Source: Acinetobacter pittii
GTDB lineage: Bacteria > Pseudomonadota > Gammaproteobacteria > Pseudomonadales > Moraxellaceae
Length of the DNA: 64,000 bases
Reading direction: 5' to 3'
Assembly (NCBI RefSeq): GCF_034067285.1
Contig: NZ_CP139286.1
Location: 1,674,001-1,738,000, forward strand
A model generated the notes under the pieces. The model made no database searches and was not told the DNA's origin. It saw only the letters and a program-made list of their open reading frames with translations. Each line of letters starts with the position of its first letter. Position 1 is the first letter of the stretch. This document shows positions 44,312 through 52,985 of the stretch, in pieces. A program made the translations under genes and the position numbers.

Positions 44312-45894
44312 AATCTAATGAATGGCTCACTTTAGGTTCACATCTAGTTTTAAAAAAATGGTGTGATGCAACTGACCGTAATTTTCAAAAACAGTTTAAT
44401 GCTTTAGAGACAACGCAACGTCAAATTCTGCATTCAATTTTACAGAACTCGACCTTTGCCAAAGATAAAAAAGTTCAAAACTATGAGCAGTTTGTAAAAT
44501 CATTTCCTGCGACACGTTACGGCGCATGGCGAGAAGACATTCAACGTTATCGTGAACAAAAACTGTCATTGTCTAGCAGTAAGCTGGTGCGTTTCCAGCC
44601 GACCAGTGGTTCGAGTGAACAAATCAAGTTTATTCCATACACCAAGCTATTTTTAGATGAACTTGACCATGCGATTGCGCCGTGGATGGCAAGTTTATAC
44701 CGTAAATGCCCACAGTTGAGTTCGGGCACACATTACTGGTCGGTGTCATGGTTGCCTGAAAGCCAGCGTGAAGTTTTAAAAGACAAAAACTTAAATGATG
44801 ATAGTGCTCTACTCGGTGTAGGTAAGCGAATTTTATCTAAGTTTACTCAAGCGGTTCCAAGTAATGTTGCATTTGCCGCCAACGCGGATGATGCACTCTT
44901 TGCCACCATTTGTTATTTGGTCGCAAACCGTAACTTAGCCATGATTTCGGTGTGGAGCCCAACGTTTGCGCTGCAATTGCTGGAACGTTTGGAGTCACTG
45001 CAAAAGGACGTCATTGATGTTTTACAAAGTGGTTCATGGGGCAACCGTCAGGCTTCATTAAAAGAAGTCACTGCACCGCATAGCCCTAAAAGTGCTCAAG
45101 CATTAATGGCAAGTTCAAACGGCGAACAGATCGACTTTAAAAAGCTCTGGCCAAAGTTAAGTCTGGTGTCGAGCTGGGATACCGCAGGTTCAAAAGCTTG
45201 GGCTGAAAAATTAAAAGAGAAATTGCCCAGTGTTCAGTTTGAAGGCAAAGGTCTATGGGCGACCGAAGGTGTAGTCACGATTCCCTATAACGACCAATAC
45301 CCGCTGGCATATCAAAGTCATTTCTACGAATTTGAATATTTAGAAGGTGATAAACAAGGTCAAATCATTCCATCTTGGCAGCTTAAAGAGGGTGATGTGG
45401 TGAGTCCGCTGATTACCTCTGGTAATGGTTTGCTTCGTTACTGTCTGGATGATTGCTTACGGGTTACGGGCTTTATAGAGCAAATTCCGTGTTTTGAGTT
45501 CCAAGGCCGCCGTTTTGGTGTAGATCTGGTCGGTGAAAAACTTGCGCCCGAAACCGCCCAGCAGTTGTTGTCACAATTAAATGAAACAGAATCGAAAGCG
45601 ATTTCTTTACTTGCGATTGATACCCAGCAACAGGTTAAGCCATTTTATTGCGTGCTTTTTGAAGGTGAAATTCACCACAGCATTAGCAACGAATATATCG
45701 ACAGTATTTTGCGTCAGAACTTCCATTACGAGCTTGCACGGAACTTAGGACAGCTTGACCAACCTCAGATTCGCCAAGCCAATAATGGCTGGAATGCCTA
45801 CAAAAAACTGGTCATGTTTGATGGCATTATTGAAGGCAATATCAAGCCTGAGCCACTCAAAAAAGTCACTCTCAATAGTTTGGAACAACTATGA
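44308..45894 (+). CDS. GH3-family acyl-acid amido synthetase
   Basis: 528 residues, the length of plant and bacterial GH3 proteins. ATP motif 1 reads FQPTSGSSEQIKFIPYT (96-112; compare the family TSGTSxGxxK), motif 2 ATEGVVTIPY about residue 318, and motif 3 LLRYCLDDCLRVTGF about 375 corresponds to the family YRxGDVLxVxGF with changed residues. GH3 enzymes adenylate an acyl acid and join it to an amino acid or amine. Flanks are two acyltransferase-like proteins and a tripartite pump, all overlapping, so a made-and-exported amide conjugate is inferred. The substrate is unknown. Confidence 0.83.
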   Translation: MKSNEWLTLGSHLVLKKWCDATDRNFQKQFNALETTQRQILHSILQNSTFAKDKKVQNYEQFVKSFPATRYGAWREDIQRYREQKLSLSSSKLVRFQPTSGSSEQIKFIPYTKLFLDELDHAIAPWMASLYRKCPQLSSGTHYWSVSWLPESQREVLKDKNLNDDSALLGVGKRILSKFTQAVPSNVAFAANADDALFATICYLVANRNLAMISVWSPTFALQLLERLESLQKDVIDVLQSGSWGNRQASLKEVTAPHSPKSAQALMASSNGEQIDFKKLWPKLSLVSSWDTAGSKAWAEKLKEKLPSVQFEGKGLWATEGVVTIPYNDQYPLAYQSHFYEFEYLEGDKQGQIIPSWQLKEGDVVSPLITSGNGLLRYCLDDCLRVTGFIEQIPCFEFQGRRFGVDLVGEKLAPETAQQLLSQLNETESKAISLLAIDTQQQVKPFYCVLFEGEIHHSISNEYIDSILRQNFHYELARNLGQLDQPQIRQANNGWNAYKKLVMFDGIIEGNIKPEPLKKVTLNSLEQL

Positions 45895-47219
45895 AAGGGA
45901 TGAAGCCATTTAATACTCGGTTTTTAACACTTCGACACGCTTTATATTTAGGCGTGTTGATTGTGTCGAATACACATGCTATGACTTTAGATGAGGCTTT
46001 ATCTGCCAGTTTAAGGCACGAAAGTCAGCTTGAAGTCAGCCGTTTAAGCGTGAACCAGTCTACCGCTATGCTAGAACAAGCCAAGCAGCGTGACGGTCTC
46101 AAAGTCAATTTAGTCGGACAACTGGACTATGAAAGAATAGATACACCTCCACACGTCCTGTTTCCAACCGAAGGAAACCGTAAAGGCCGAAGTTTGCAAT
46201 TACAGGCTGATTATCCGATCTATACCTCTGGCCGACACCGTTTAGGAATTGATGTTGCCGAAAGTCAGCTTTCTGCACAAAACCAAGGTTTGTCAGATCA
46301 GAGATCGGAAACCATTTTAAACACCGTGATGGTCTATACCGACGTATTAAAGAAGAAAGCCATTTTAGAACTCAGAAAAAAGACCATGGCAAATCTGCAA
46401 CGGTCTTTATATGAGTCGAAACGCCGTTTTGACGTGGGCATGATTACCCGTGCAGACTTGGCTCAAGTTTTGGCGCAAGTCGCACAAGGCCAAGCCGATA
46501 TTACACAGGCTCAATCTAACCTGACCGTAAGTCAAGCACAGTTTTACCAAGTAACGGGTGTAACGCCTGACAACCTTGTTGCGATTAAACAACTACCCGC
46601 TATTCCCGCTAACCTAGATGAAATTTTGGCACAAACCAAAAACCATCCGGCTCTCATGCGTAGCAAATATGAAAAGCAGGCTGCCGAGAAACAATACGCT
46701 TTAACCAAACGCGAACTCTGGCCAACAGTGATGCTCACCAGCCGTGCCGGAAAGCAAGATGAAGCAAGCTATATTGGTTCGGAAAGTAATAACTATATGG
46801 TTGGGGTGCAGCTTAATGTACCGCTCTATGACGATGGTTTAAATCGGGCCAATGTCAAAAAAGCGCAGGCCGATATCGATTTGGCTAACCAAAAAACGCG
46901 AAGTCTTGAACTAGATTTAAATAAGCGAACACGCACGACCTATGCGCAGCTTCAAACCATTCGACAAAATAAAGAAGCACTGGCAAATGCCATAGAAGCA
47001 GCGTCTATTGCCTTTGTCTACACACGTAAAGAGTTTGATGTGGGCACTAAAACCACGTTTGATTTGCTCAATACCGAGCAGAAATTACTCGATGTTCAAA
47101 CCCAAAAAACCGTGAATGATCAAGACGAAGTGGTGTTTGTCTATCAGTTACTCGACCAAATGGGGCGTTTAAATAACTTGGTTCCCGTACAAACTGCACA
47201 ACAGGTGAATAATGAATAA
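45891..47219 (+). CDS. TolC-family outer-membrane channel protein
   Basis: 442 residues with a signal peptide (LRHALYLGVLIVSNTHA) and two outer-membrane-efflux repeats: LDEALSASLRHESQLEVSRL at the start and a second half beginning with LDEILAQTKNHPALMRSKYE. The long helical segments (105-180 and 320-400) are those of the TolC coiled coil. Its gene overlaps GH3 by four bases and the next GNAT by eight. It would complete an EmrA-EmrB-TolC exporter. Its internal position amid biosynthetic genes argues that the pump is dedicated to the cluster's product. Confidence 0.88.
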   Translation: MKGMKPFNTRFLTLRHALYLGVLIVSNTHAMTLDEALSASLRHESQLEVSRLSVNQSTAMLEQAKQRDGLKVNLVGQLDYERIDTPPHVLFPTEGNRKGRSLQLQADYPIYTSGRHRLGIDVAESQLSAQNQGLSDQRSETILNTVMVYTDVLKKKAILELRKKTMANLQRSLYESKRRFDVGMITRADLAQVLAQVAQGQADITQAQSNLTVSQAQFYQVTGVTPDNLVAIKQLPAIPANLDEILAQTKNHPALMRSKYEKQAAEKQYALTKRELWPTVMLTSRAGKQDEASYIGSESNNYMVGVQLNVPLYDDGLNRANVKKAQADIDLANQKTRSLELDLNKRTRTTYAQLQTIRQNKEALANAIEAASIAFVYTRKEFDVGTKTTFDLLNTEQKLLDVQTQKTVNDQDEVVFVYQLLDQMGRLNNLVPVQTAQQVNNE

Positions 47220-48375
47220 AACAAATACACCGCTTACTGATAATACGCTGATTACCCGTGAAGCAACTTTGGCAGATGATCAGGCTTTACGAGAGTTAAT
47301 TGCCGTACCGATGACCACCAAAGGCATACAAATTAGCTTTCAGCGTGAACCGAGTTATTTTAGGGCGTCCGACATTGTCTATCGGCATAAACTGCACGTC
47401 GTGATTGAAGACACTGAGAGTCAAAAGAAGGTGGCTTGTTATAGCAACGGATACCGTCCGTGTTACGTCGACCGAACCGTTCAAAATTTAAGATATGCGG
47501 GAGATTTACGGGTAGACCATAGCTATCGTGGTAAATCACTGGTAAAGGTTTTAGGCAAGCATGTAAAAGATACGATGCACGCACCTAACTTTAGCCAAAT
47601 GATTATTTTTGATGATAACCATGCCGCGCGCGCTGCCATCCAAACGGGAAAAACGGGAATGCCTGATTATTATGACGAAGGACTTATCGAGACATTGAGT
47701 CTAACTGACTTGGGCGCGAAACGAAAAATCACAGCATTTTTAAAACAGGCTGCTAAGCAAAGTGATCTTGAAGAGATTCGTAGCTGTATAGCCGAAGCCA
47801 AACATGTACCCGCAATGAATCAGTTTATTGCCGACATGGCCGAGTTTTATAACTTTATTCCAGCTTATAACTTTGAAGAACTGGCGCAAGGACATCAGTA
47901 TTTTTCAGGAATAAAACTCTCAGACTTTTCACTTTACTTTAAATGTGAAAAACTGGTGGGGATGTTTGGTCTATGGGATCAGCATACGATTAAGCAAACT
48001 AAAATTTTGCATTACAGCTCAGCCATTGGCGTGCTTAGACCCATTTACAACTTGTTGACTCCGCTAACTAAAGGCATGCGTTTGCCTAAACTCGGCGACT
48101 CTATTCAGTACCATGTGCTACATACCCTCATGTGCCATCCCGAAGATTTGGCTTTGCATCATAAAATGCTTGAAGATGCTTATAGCAAGTCAAAACAGCA
48201 GGGCGTTGGTGTGGTGAGTTTTACGCTTTCCCATAAAGACCCGCGTTATCAGTTAAACCAGTTTTATAAAGGAGAGCGCCTAACAGGGATGCATGGATTT
48301 ATTAGTTTTGAAGGCGACCCAAGACCACATTTTGATAAAAACCTGATTCCATACTTAGAGGTTGGGCGTATTTAA
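47212..48375 (+). CDS. Large GNAT-like acyltransferase, last gene of the GH3 cluster
   Basis: 387 residues, twice the size of a single GNAT. The first half has an acetyl-CoA loop-like stretch DLRVDHSYRGKSLVKVLGKHVKD (near 97-119), with RGKSLV in place of the R/Q-x-x-G-x-A. The second half shows a similar strand pattern (KLVGMFGLWDQHTI) and may be a second GNAT fold. The gene overlaps the TolC stop by eight bases, the fourth of four overlapping genes. Donor and acceptor cannot be read from sequence; a long-chain acyl or amino-acyl donor is possible. Confidence 0.75.
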   Translation: MNKTNTPLTDNTLITREATLADDQALRELIAVPMTTKGIQISFQREPSYFRASDIVYRHKLHVVIEDTESQKKVACYSNGYRPCYVDRTVQNLRYAGDLRVDHSYRGKSLVKVLGKHVKDTMHAPNFSQMIIFDDNHAARAAIQTGKTGMPDYYDEGLIETLSLTDLGAKRKITAFLKQAAKQSDLEEIRSCIAEAKHVPAMNQFIADMAEFYNFIPAYNFEELAQGHQYFSGIKLSDFSLYFKCEKLVGMFGLWDQHTIKQTKILHYSSAIGVLRPIYNLLTPLTKGMRLPKLGDSIQYHVLHTLMCHPEDLALHHKMLEDAYSKSKQQGVGVVSFTLSHKDPRYQLNQFYKGERLTGMHGFISFEGDPRPHFDKNLIPYLEVGRI

Positions 48376-48455
48376 TCTTAAGAGAGTTTCGCCGTAGGTT
48401 ATTAATGCGCAAAATTTTACGGATGTTATCCATAAACTTGCTCTTGCATAGATCT

Positions 48456-48890
48456 TTATTTCTCTTGGGCCGTTGAAACAATTAACATGGTTTGAAGGTA
48501 ATAATCTACACGTGAGTGATTATTGTCCTTATGTGAGTTATGCGCATTAAAGGCGGCGTCATGAAGTTTTACGACTCGAGCGATCGGATTCGAACTACAA
48601 CGAATTAAATATTCCTCGCGTGTTTCACTTTCCCGTTTTGTTAATGCATCAACGGCATCGCGGACTTCTTTTCCAAATAAGCTTTCGATTTTGTCTAGCG
48701 TAAGAGGCGTGTCTTCAACGCTATCGTGTAGAAGGGCTGTAATAATATAAACTTCTGAAAATTGATGCTCAATTAATGAATTGACCACACCTTTAATATG
48801 GTAATCAAAGTAATCATGAGGACCATACTTTTGTCCTTGATGCGATTCTTTTGACAATTTCTCTGCGAGTTTAACTTGATTTTGAGTCAT
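48456..48890 (-). CDS. HD-domain protein, small alarmone hydrolase-like
   Basis: 144 residues, a single HD domain. Motifs fit the RelA/SpoT hydrolase core: H31 (DYHIKGV), H55-D56 and E59-D60 (LLHDSVEDT), and KLHDAAFN at 108-115 with D111 and N115 in the positions of the SpoT K-x-A-D-R-x-x-N segment. Length and lack of a synthetase domain resemble Mesh1-type (p)ppGpp or nucleotide pyrophosphohydrolases. It stands alone on the minus strand at the border of the accessory island. Substrate not proven. Confidence 0.75.
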   Translation of the reverse strand: MTQNQVKLAEKLSKESHQGQKYGPHDYFDYHIKGVVNSLIEHQFSEVYIITALLHDSVEDTPLTLDKIESLFGKEVRDAVDALTKRESETREEYLIRCSSNPIARVVKLHDAAFNAHNSHKDNNHSRVDYYLQTMLIVSTAQEK

Positions 48891-49185
48891 TTTTTGCTCT
48901 TGTTACTTTAAGTATATGACACGGTCTAATTTGTGAGATGAGTCGCTTAAATCACAAGTTTATACTGAATAGCCACTCATAAAAACTCCATTTAATAACA
49001 GTAGTTACTCATTTTTGTTTATTCATTTTGGTTGAGATAGGACAATTCAGACCTTAAGTTTTCAAAATTTTAAACTTTAACTTAATGATATAAAAGTAGA
49101 TTGTAAATAATACTTAAGAATTTCCTTAATTATGTAATTAAATGAAAAATAATAATTATTTAAATATTTTCTAGCCAATTTCACA
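48891..49185. other. AT-rich gene-free stretch at the island border
   Basis: About 295 bases, very AT-rich, with no coding region, direct repeat or attachment site recognised by eye. It leads to the promoter of the structured RNA element. Confidence 0.4.
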
Positions 49186-49214
49186 TTGACACTTCAAATA
49201 TTGGAGATTACCAT
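49186..49214 (+). promoter_or_regulatory. Consensus-like sigma-70 promoter for the structured RNA
   Basis: TTGACA (49186-49191, perfect -35), a 17-base spacer and TACCAT (49209-49214, four of six -10 positions). It would start a transcript near 49221, just where the structured region begins. Confidence 0.65.
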
Positions 49215-49220
49215 TTGCGG

Positions 49221-49420
49221 GCTGGCCTACATTGCCAGTCGGTTGTCGCAGACCGTTCTTCAAGAGCATTAAAAGATTATTCTTTTAGTGTGTATACCCT
49301 CGTGCCCCCTCTATGGCGGAACGGAGGGGGACACCTTCGGGTGTGCTGGGTCTTGAAGCCAGTCTGCGAACCCCTTTCGTTCTGCCACCATAATTCTAAT
49401 GTCTTGGCAGAACTCCATAT
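49221..49420 (+). ncRNA. Structured RNA with sense/antisense complementarity, C4/P4-CI-like candidate
   Basis: Hairpins read directly: CTGGC/GCCAG (49222-49238), TAAAAGA/TCTTTTA (49270-49287), CCCCCTC/GAGGGGG (49305-49330), ACACC-TTCG-GGTGT (49331-49344, a UUCG tetraloop), and GTTCTGCCA/TGGCAGAAC (49379-49413). In addition, 49241-49266 is complementary to 49350-49373 in three blocks (GGTT, CGCAGAC, TTCAAGA) with small internal loops. A leader that pairs with a downstream part of its own transcript is the hallmark of the CI RNA of satellite phage P4 and the C4 RNA of P1/P7, which block expression of genes downstream. Assignment to that class is from memory of those systems. Confidence 0.5.
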
Positions 49421-49434
49421 ATAAGGAGTTGGCT

Positions 49435-49491
49435 TTGCACATTCATCATTTCTTGGCTGCCTTTGCCAAAAGCTATAACAACACAGCTTAA
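49435..49491 (+). CDS. Possible 18-residue leader ORF after the structured RNA
   Basis: A TTG start with AAGGAG (49423-49428) six bases ahead opens MHIHHFLAAFAKSYNNTA and a stop. In P4-like leaders a short translated ORF lies between the RNA and the operon. This is only a candidate; it may not be expressed. Confidence 0.25.
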   Translation: MHIHHFLAAFAKSYNNTA

Positions 49492-49684
49492 AACATTTAA
49501 CGTAGCTTGATCGCCGTAAGGCTTTTAGGCTTTAACTCGTTATTACTTAAAACTTAGCAACAACTAAAACTTGAGATGTGCTGCGCACAGTCTTACGGCT
49601 TTGCTATGCCTTTTTTTCTCCCAAAAGGCAGCGGCTTTTATATCTCATTTATATACAACAATAATTTTTTATAACGGTAAAAAT

Positions 49685-50239
49685 ATGCCACATATCGATC
49701 TCCCATTTCGTGCTTTAAGCGTGCTTCACACTTCAAGGTTTTTATTTAATAAATATGGTTTTCATAAAGTCGGCGTAGACCGAATTGTTGAGTCGGCAAA
49801 CATTCCAAAAGCCACGTTTTATAACTACTTTCACTCAAAAGAGCGTCTTATTGAAATGAGCTTAACTTTTCAAAAAGATGGGCTTAAACATGCGGTCATT
49901 TCAATTATCTATGTTGAAAAACACTTAACCGTGATTGAAAAGCTCCGCAAGATTTACTTCTTACATGCTGACTTAGACGGGCTTTACCATTTGCCGTTTA
50001 AAGCCATTTTTGAAATTGCGAAGACCCATCCAAAGGCATATCAGCTTGTAATTGACTACCGAAACTGGCTCATTAATGAAATCTATAAGTTACTTTTAAC
50101 CACCAACGAAAATGCTTCAAAACAAGATGCCCACATGTTTTTGTTTGTGATTGATGGAGCAATGGTTCAGCTTTTAGATCCGAACAAACCAGATGAACGG
50201 GAGAGATTACTTGAGTATTTTTTGTTGCGGTTTGGGTGA
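49685..50239 (+). CDS. TetR-family transcriptional regulator
   Basis: 184 residues from ATG 49685; the frame extends upstream to 49571 but the added residues are a compositionally odd stretch within the leader. The helix-turn-helix is KYGFHKVGVDRIVESANIPKATFYNYFHSKERLIEMSL near residues 20-57. The C-terminal half (120 residues) is helical with no known ligand. It is the first gene after the C4-like RNA, so the RNA may govern its expression. Its target may be the island genes that follow, or itself. Confidence 0.85.
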   Translation: MPHIDLPFRALSVLHTSRFLFNKYGFHKVGVDRIVESANIPKATFYNYFHSKERLIEMSLTFQKDGLKHAVISIIYVEKHLTVIEKLRKIYFLHADLDGLYHLPFKAIFEIAKTHPKAYQLVIDYRNWLINEIYKLLLTTNENASKQDAHMFLFVIDGAMVQLLDPNKPDERERLLEYFLLRFG

Positions 50240-50450
50240 GTTCCATCTAAGACCAAAGTCAAGTAGCTGTCTTATTTGTTATTGAATTATATTATGTTTA
50301 TTAATATATCTATAAATTATAGTATTTGTAGCTGTACTTAATAATAGTTAGAAACATTGATCTGCATAACAATGTTACTCAGATTAAAGTTTGTGTAACT
50401 AACTTAATATAAATGAAGGTAAAACTTCAAAATGACTTTAAGAGAATAAT

Positions 50451-51359
50451 ATGTCTGAAAATCGAATTAAATCAGCTCTATTTTTAGATGGCTGGAATTA
50501 CGAATCGGGTAACAAAGATAATTTACGCAGAAATGCTATAAGTATTATTGCTAAAGAATTTGATATTTCAATGAAAGATAAAATTTTTTGCCCAATATGT
50601 TCTACTCCCTTAACTAGAAAGCCTTTAGTAGAAGATTTTTTTACAAATGGTAGAGAAGCTTTTTTTTCACACTTACCTTCTTATCGTGAAGTTGACTGTA
50701 GATTAAGAGTGCCTAAACCAGAAGGTCAATTATACGAAACAGAAGAAGAAGCAAGGGAAGCAATTGAAAATAAGCAATTGGCTATTATCCATAAGTTTAA
50801 ATCAGAGCCTCCAGTAGAAAATGATTCTGAATCAGAAGAATATGATCAAACAGCAGTAGAAGATGAGGATGGTCCAGTATCTGCTATTCCAATCGCAAGA
50901 CACACGGGTGAAACATTAAATTTACCGACTAAAATTACTACAGTAGCAGGTATTTGTAGAAAATTTGATGAAAATTACTATAAATACTTTTATATGCCAA
51001 ATTCAAATGTAGCAATTCTACTAAATGAATTACTTCATAACGTTGAAGATGTTATTGAAGAAGATGATGAACCCAAATTATATTTTGGTGTGATTAGAAG
51101 CTCACATGTAGCCGGTGCTGGTTCAGATAGTAATGTAAGGATGACAAGATTAGTTTCTAATCCAGCAATTAAAGATTTTTATCTTAAAGACTTAAATGGA
51201 GTTCAAAAGAAACACGGAATTAATGATAATTCTGCAGGTCGAATTGTTCTCTTTTGGGGGAAAATTACGGTCAATGGTATCGGCCTTTGTGTTGAAAATC
51301 TTGAGTGGGGTGAATATGGTCTATTACCCGAGAAATATAATTCAATACTATTAAATTAA
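50451..51359 (+). CDS. Unrecognised cysteine-rich protein with CxxC-H-C site
   Basis: 302 residues; no family recognised. An N-terminal CPIC at 47-50 with H74 (FFSHL) and C83 (VDCRLR) resembles a zinc knuckle like that at the N-terminus of competence protein CoiA or some restriction proteins. An acidic stretch (PPVENDSESEEYDQ region) near 125-145 separates it from a C-terminal part of about 150 residues with GRIVLFWGKITVNGIGLCVENLEWGEYG. Very low GC with a terminator at the end. The gene lies in an AT-rich island with an HNH nuclease, so a defence or mobile-element role is possible but not shown. Confidence 0.65.
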   Translation: MSENRIKSALFLDGWNYESGNKDNLRRNAISIIAKEFDISMKDKIFCPICSTPLTRKPLVEDFFTNGREAFFSHLPSYREVDCRLRVPKPEGQLYETEEEAREAIENKQLAIIHKFKSEPPVENDSESEEYDQTAVEDEDGPVSAIPIARHTGETLNLPTKITTVAGICRKFDENYYKYFYMPNSNVAILLNELLHNVEDVIEEDDEPKLYFGVIRSSHVAGAGSDSNVRMTRLVSNPAIKDFYLKDLNGVQKKHGINDNSAGRIVLFWGKITVNGIGLCVENLEWGEYGLLPEKYNSILLN

Positions 51360-51370
51360 TCGTAAAAAGA

Positions 51371-51395
51371 GCCCGCTCTTGAAAAGTGGGCTTTT
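51371..51395 (+). terminator. Intrinsic terminator after the 50451 gene
   Basis: GCCCGCT / AGTGGGC arms (one G-T wobble), a seven-base loop and TTTT tail. Confidence 0.65.
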
Positions 51396-51477
51396 GAGCT
51401 GCTAAATAAAATTAATAAACTTTAAAAAAATCAAATATAATTATTAAAATATTTACACAGTTATAAAACAGAATAGC

Positions 51478-52674
51478 ATGATGTTTGACAAAGAAAATTT
51501 TGAATTCAGTGAGATTAACTCTGCTTTATCTCATTTAACACCAGAAGAAATAACGAACTTAGTTAATGATTACTACAGTGGTATAAAAGTAAGTGAGCTT
51601 ATCCAGCACTATAATATAGCTGTCCTCAGCTCTAAGCTTGTTTCATTATTTCCGCCAGTAAAGATAAATAGCGAATGCGAGTTTTGTAATCTTCCAATGA
51701 TTACAAAGCTTAATTCTAAGAGCTCCTATGAACAGTTGAGTCGAAAAGATATTATTTGTCCCAAATGCCAACATCAACAAAATCGAGCCTGTACATGTCT
51801 CAAATGTAGAGAAAAAGTAAAGCTTGAAGAGTTGGAAAAGAAACGCAAGCAAGAAAGTTTAAATAATAAAAAAATTACTTACTTAGAACAGCTACAAAAA
51901 ATTCCTTCTATAAGTGAAGAAGAATTATCTTTAATTGATAAAATTTACTTAGCAAGCCTATTAAGGGAGTGCTTGCATGAAGATGCTGAATATATTGAAG
52001 AAGTTAATCAAAAAGGTATAGCTATTACTCCTTATCTTGAGTTTACCTCTGAGCTTTTGCAACACTTACTATCTAGAAGGTTCATTATTCCATATTTAAT
52101 AAATGATCTTGATCAATTTCAAGAGGAAGAAGATGGATCAATAACTTATTTTATTTATTATATTAAATATAAAATTAATATTCAGTCTAAGGATGGAAAT
52201 TATCAAATGATGCTTCATCGTTTGATGTATCCGAGATCAGATGAATTTTTAGAAGATTCTATTTTTTGCTATGAGTTTTGGAAAAAAATTGCATTTTATG
52301 AAAGTATGCAATATTTAATGTTTAAAATGGAAAGTGTACGTTATGATTTTTCTCCAGGTACTAAAACATATACTGTCTTTCAGAACTTGGTTAACAATTT
52401 TTCCGTAGGTCAAATTTACAATATTATCTATAGAGCAATTGCAAACAGTACAGAGCAATATCAATCAGGAAAAATCACTAAAATCCATGCTCAAAATATG
52501 GTTATCTCATCTTGTGAAGGGCAAGGCGAAAGAGCAATTGCTAATAACTGGGATCTTAAAAACTACGCAAGAGTTAAAGAGTTACCTCAGTCACAAATAA
52601 GCAAAATCTTCTTTGACTCGATACTTCAGATTTCATATCTTGGATTTTCGGAGAAACCAACACGCCGTTTATAG
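51478..52674 (+). CDS. Unrecognised protein with HTH-like front and two zinc-ribbon-type cysteine clusters
   Basis: 398 residues; no family recognised. Residues about 22-50 (EEITNLVNDYYSGIKVSELIQHYNI) read like a helix-turn-helix. Cys pairs follow at C67/C70 (CEFC), C94/C97 (CPKC) and C105-C110 (CTCLKC), a double zinc ribbon. A basic coiled stretch (REKVKLEELEKKRKQES) leads into a long helical C-terminus. The layout, DNA-binding front, metal clusters and large unknown body, suits a nucleic-acid-handling effector. Own terminator upstream, so it is separately transcribed. Codon use is AT-rich as in the rest of the island. Confidence 0.65.
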   Translation: MMFDKENFEFSEINSALSHLTPEEITNLVNDYYSGIKVSELIQHYNIAVLSSKLVSLFPPVKINSECEFCNLPMITKLNSKSSYEQLSRKDIICPKCQHQQNRACTCLKCREKVKLEELEKKRKQESLNNKKITYLEQLQKIPSISEEELSLIDKIYLASLLRECLHEDAEYIEEVNQKGIAITPYLEFTSELLQHLLSRRFIIPYLINDLDQFQEEEDGSITYFIYYIKYKINIQSKDGNYQMMLHRLMYPRSDEFLEDSIFCYEFWKKIAFYESMQYLMFKMESVRYDFSPGTKTYTVFQNLVNNFSVGQIYNIIYRAIANSTEQYQSGKITKIHAQNMVISSCEGQGERAIANNWDLKNYARVKELPQSQISKIFFDSILQISYLGFSEKPTRRL

Positions 52675-52766
52675 TTAAATAACTAATATTTGATGACTAA
52701 TTTTTTATTAAAAGATTTAACTTTATAAACTTTAGTCATCATATTATTGGTGATTTTAATGAAATA

Positions 52767-52985
52767 TCATTCGTGAACAGGATTTTTAGGGAAAAATTCA
52801 TTCCATGCTTCTTGATCTACAGGGTAATCTGCATCAAATTTTTTCCATCTATCTAGACCTACTACATATACATTTCTATCCTTTGATTCAAGAATCGAAA
52901 GCAAAACCCATCCTTGGTTCAATAGTAAATTAACTTCTTGAATGTTATCAACTTCTTTTAATTCTTTAATATTGTTTAAGCTCAT
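52767..52985 (-). CDS. Small protein of unknown function, 72 residues
   Basis: From the internal ATG at 52985 (a longer start lies at 53015) it reads MSLNNIKELKEVDNIQEVNLLL, then NQGWVLLSI. The V-N-x-L-L-x-x-G-W-x-L-L pattern is known from many small bacterial proteins of unknown role. The C-terminal half is acidic with Trp residues. It lies on the minus strand between two plus-strand island genes. Function unknown; it may be an accessory or immunity-type protein, without evidence. Confidence 0.6.
   Translation of the reverse strand: MSLNNIKELKEVDNIQEVNLLLNQGWVLLSILESKDRNVYVVGLDRWKKFDADYPVDQEAWNEFFPKNPVHE

Noticed and set aside
49215..49424. 69-codon open frame through the structured RNA region
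   Set aside because: It runs across the hairpins, its residues look like translated stem sequence, and the start has no ribosome site. A similar frame is sometimes annotated as an Ash-family protein, but the RNA reading explains the conservation pattern better.
49571..49684. N-terminal extension of the TetR gene
   Set aside because: The added residues are low-complexity and precede the normal family start at 49685; the extension lies in the leader sequence.
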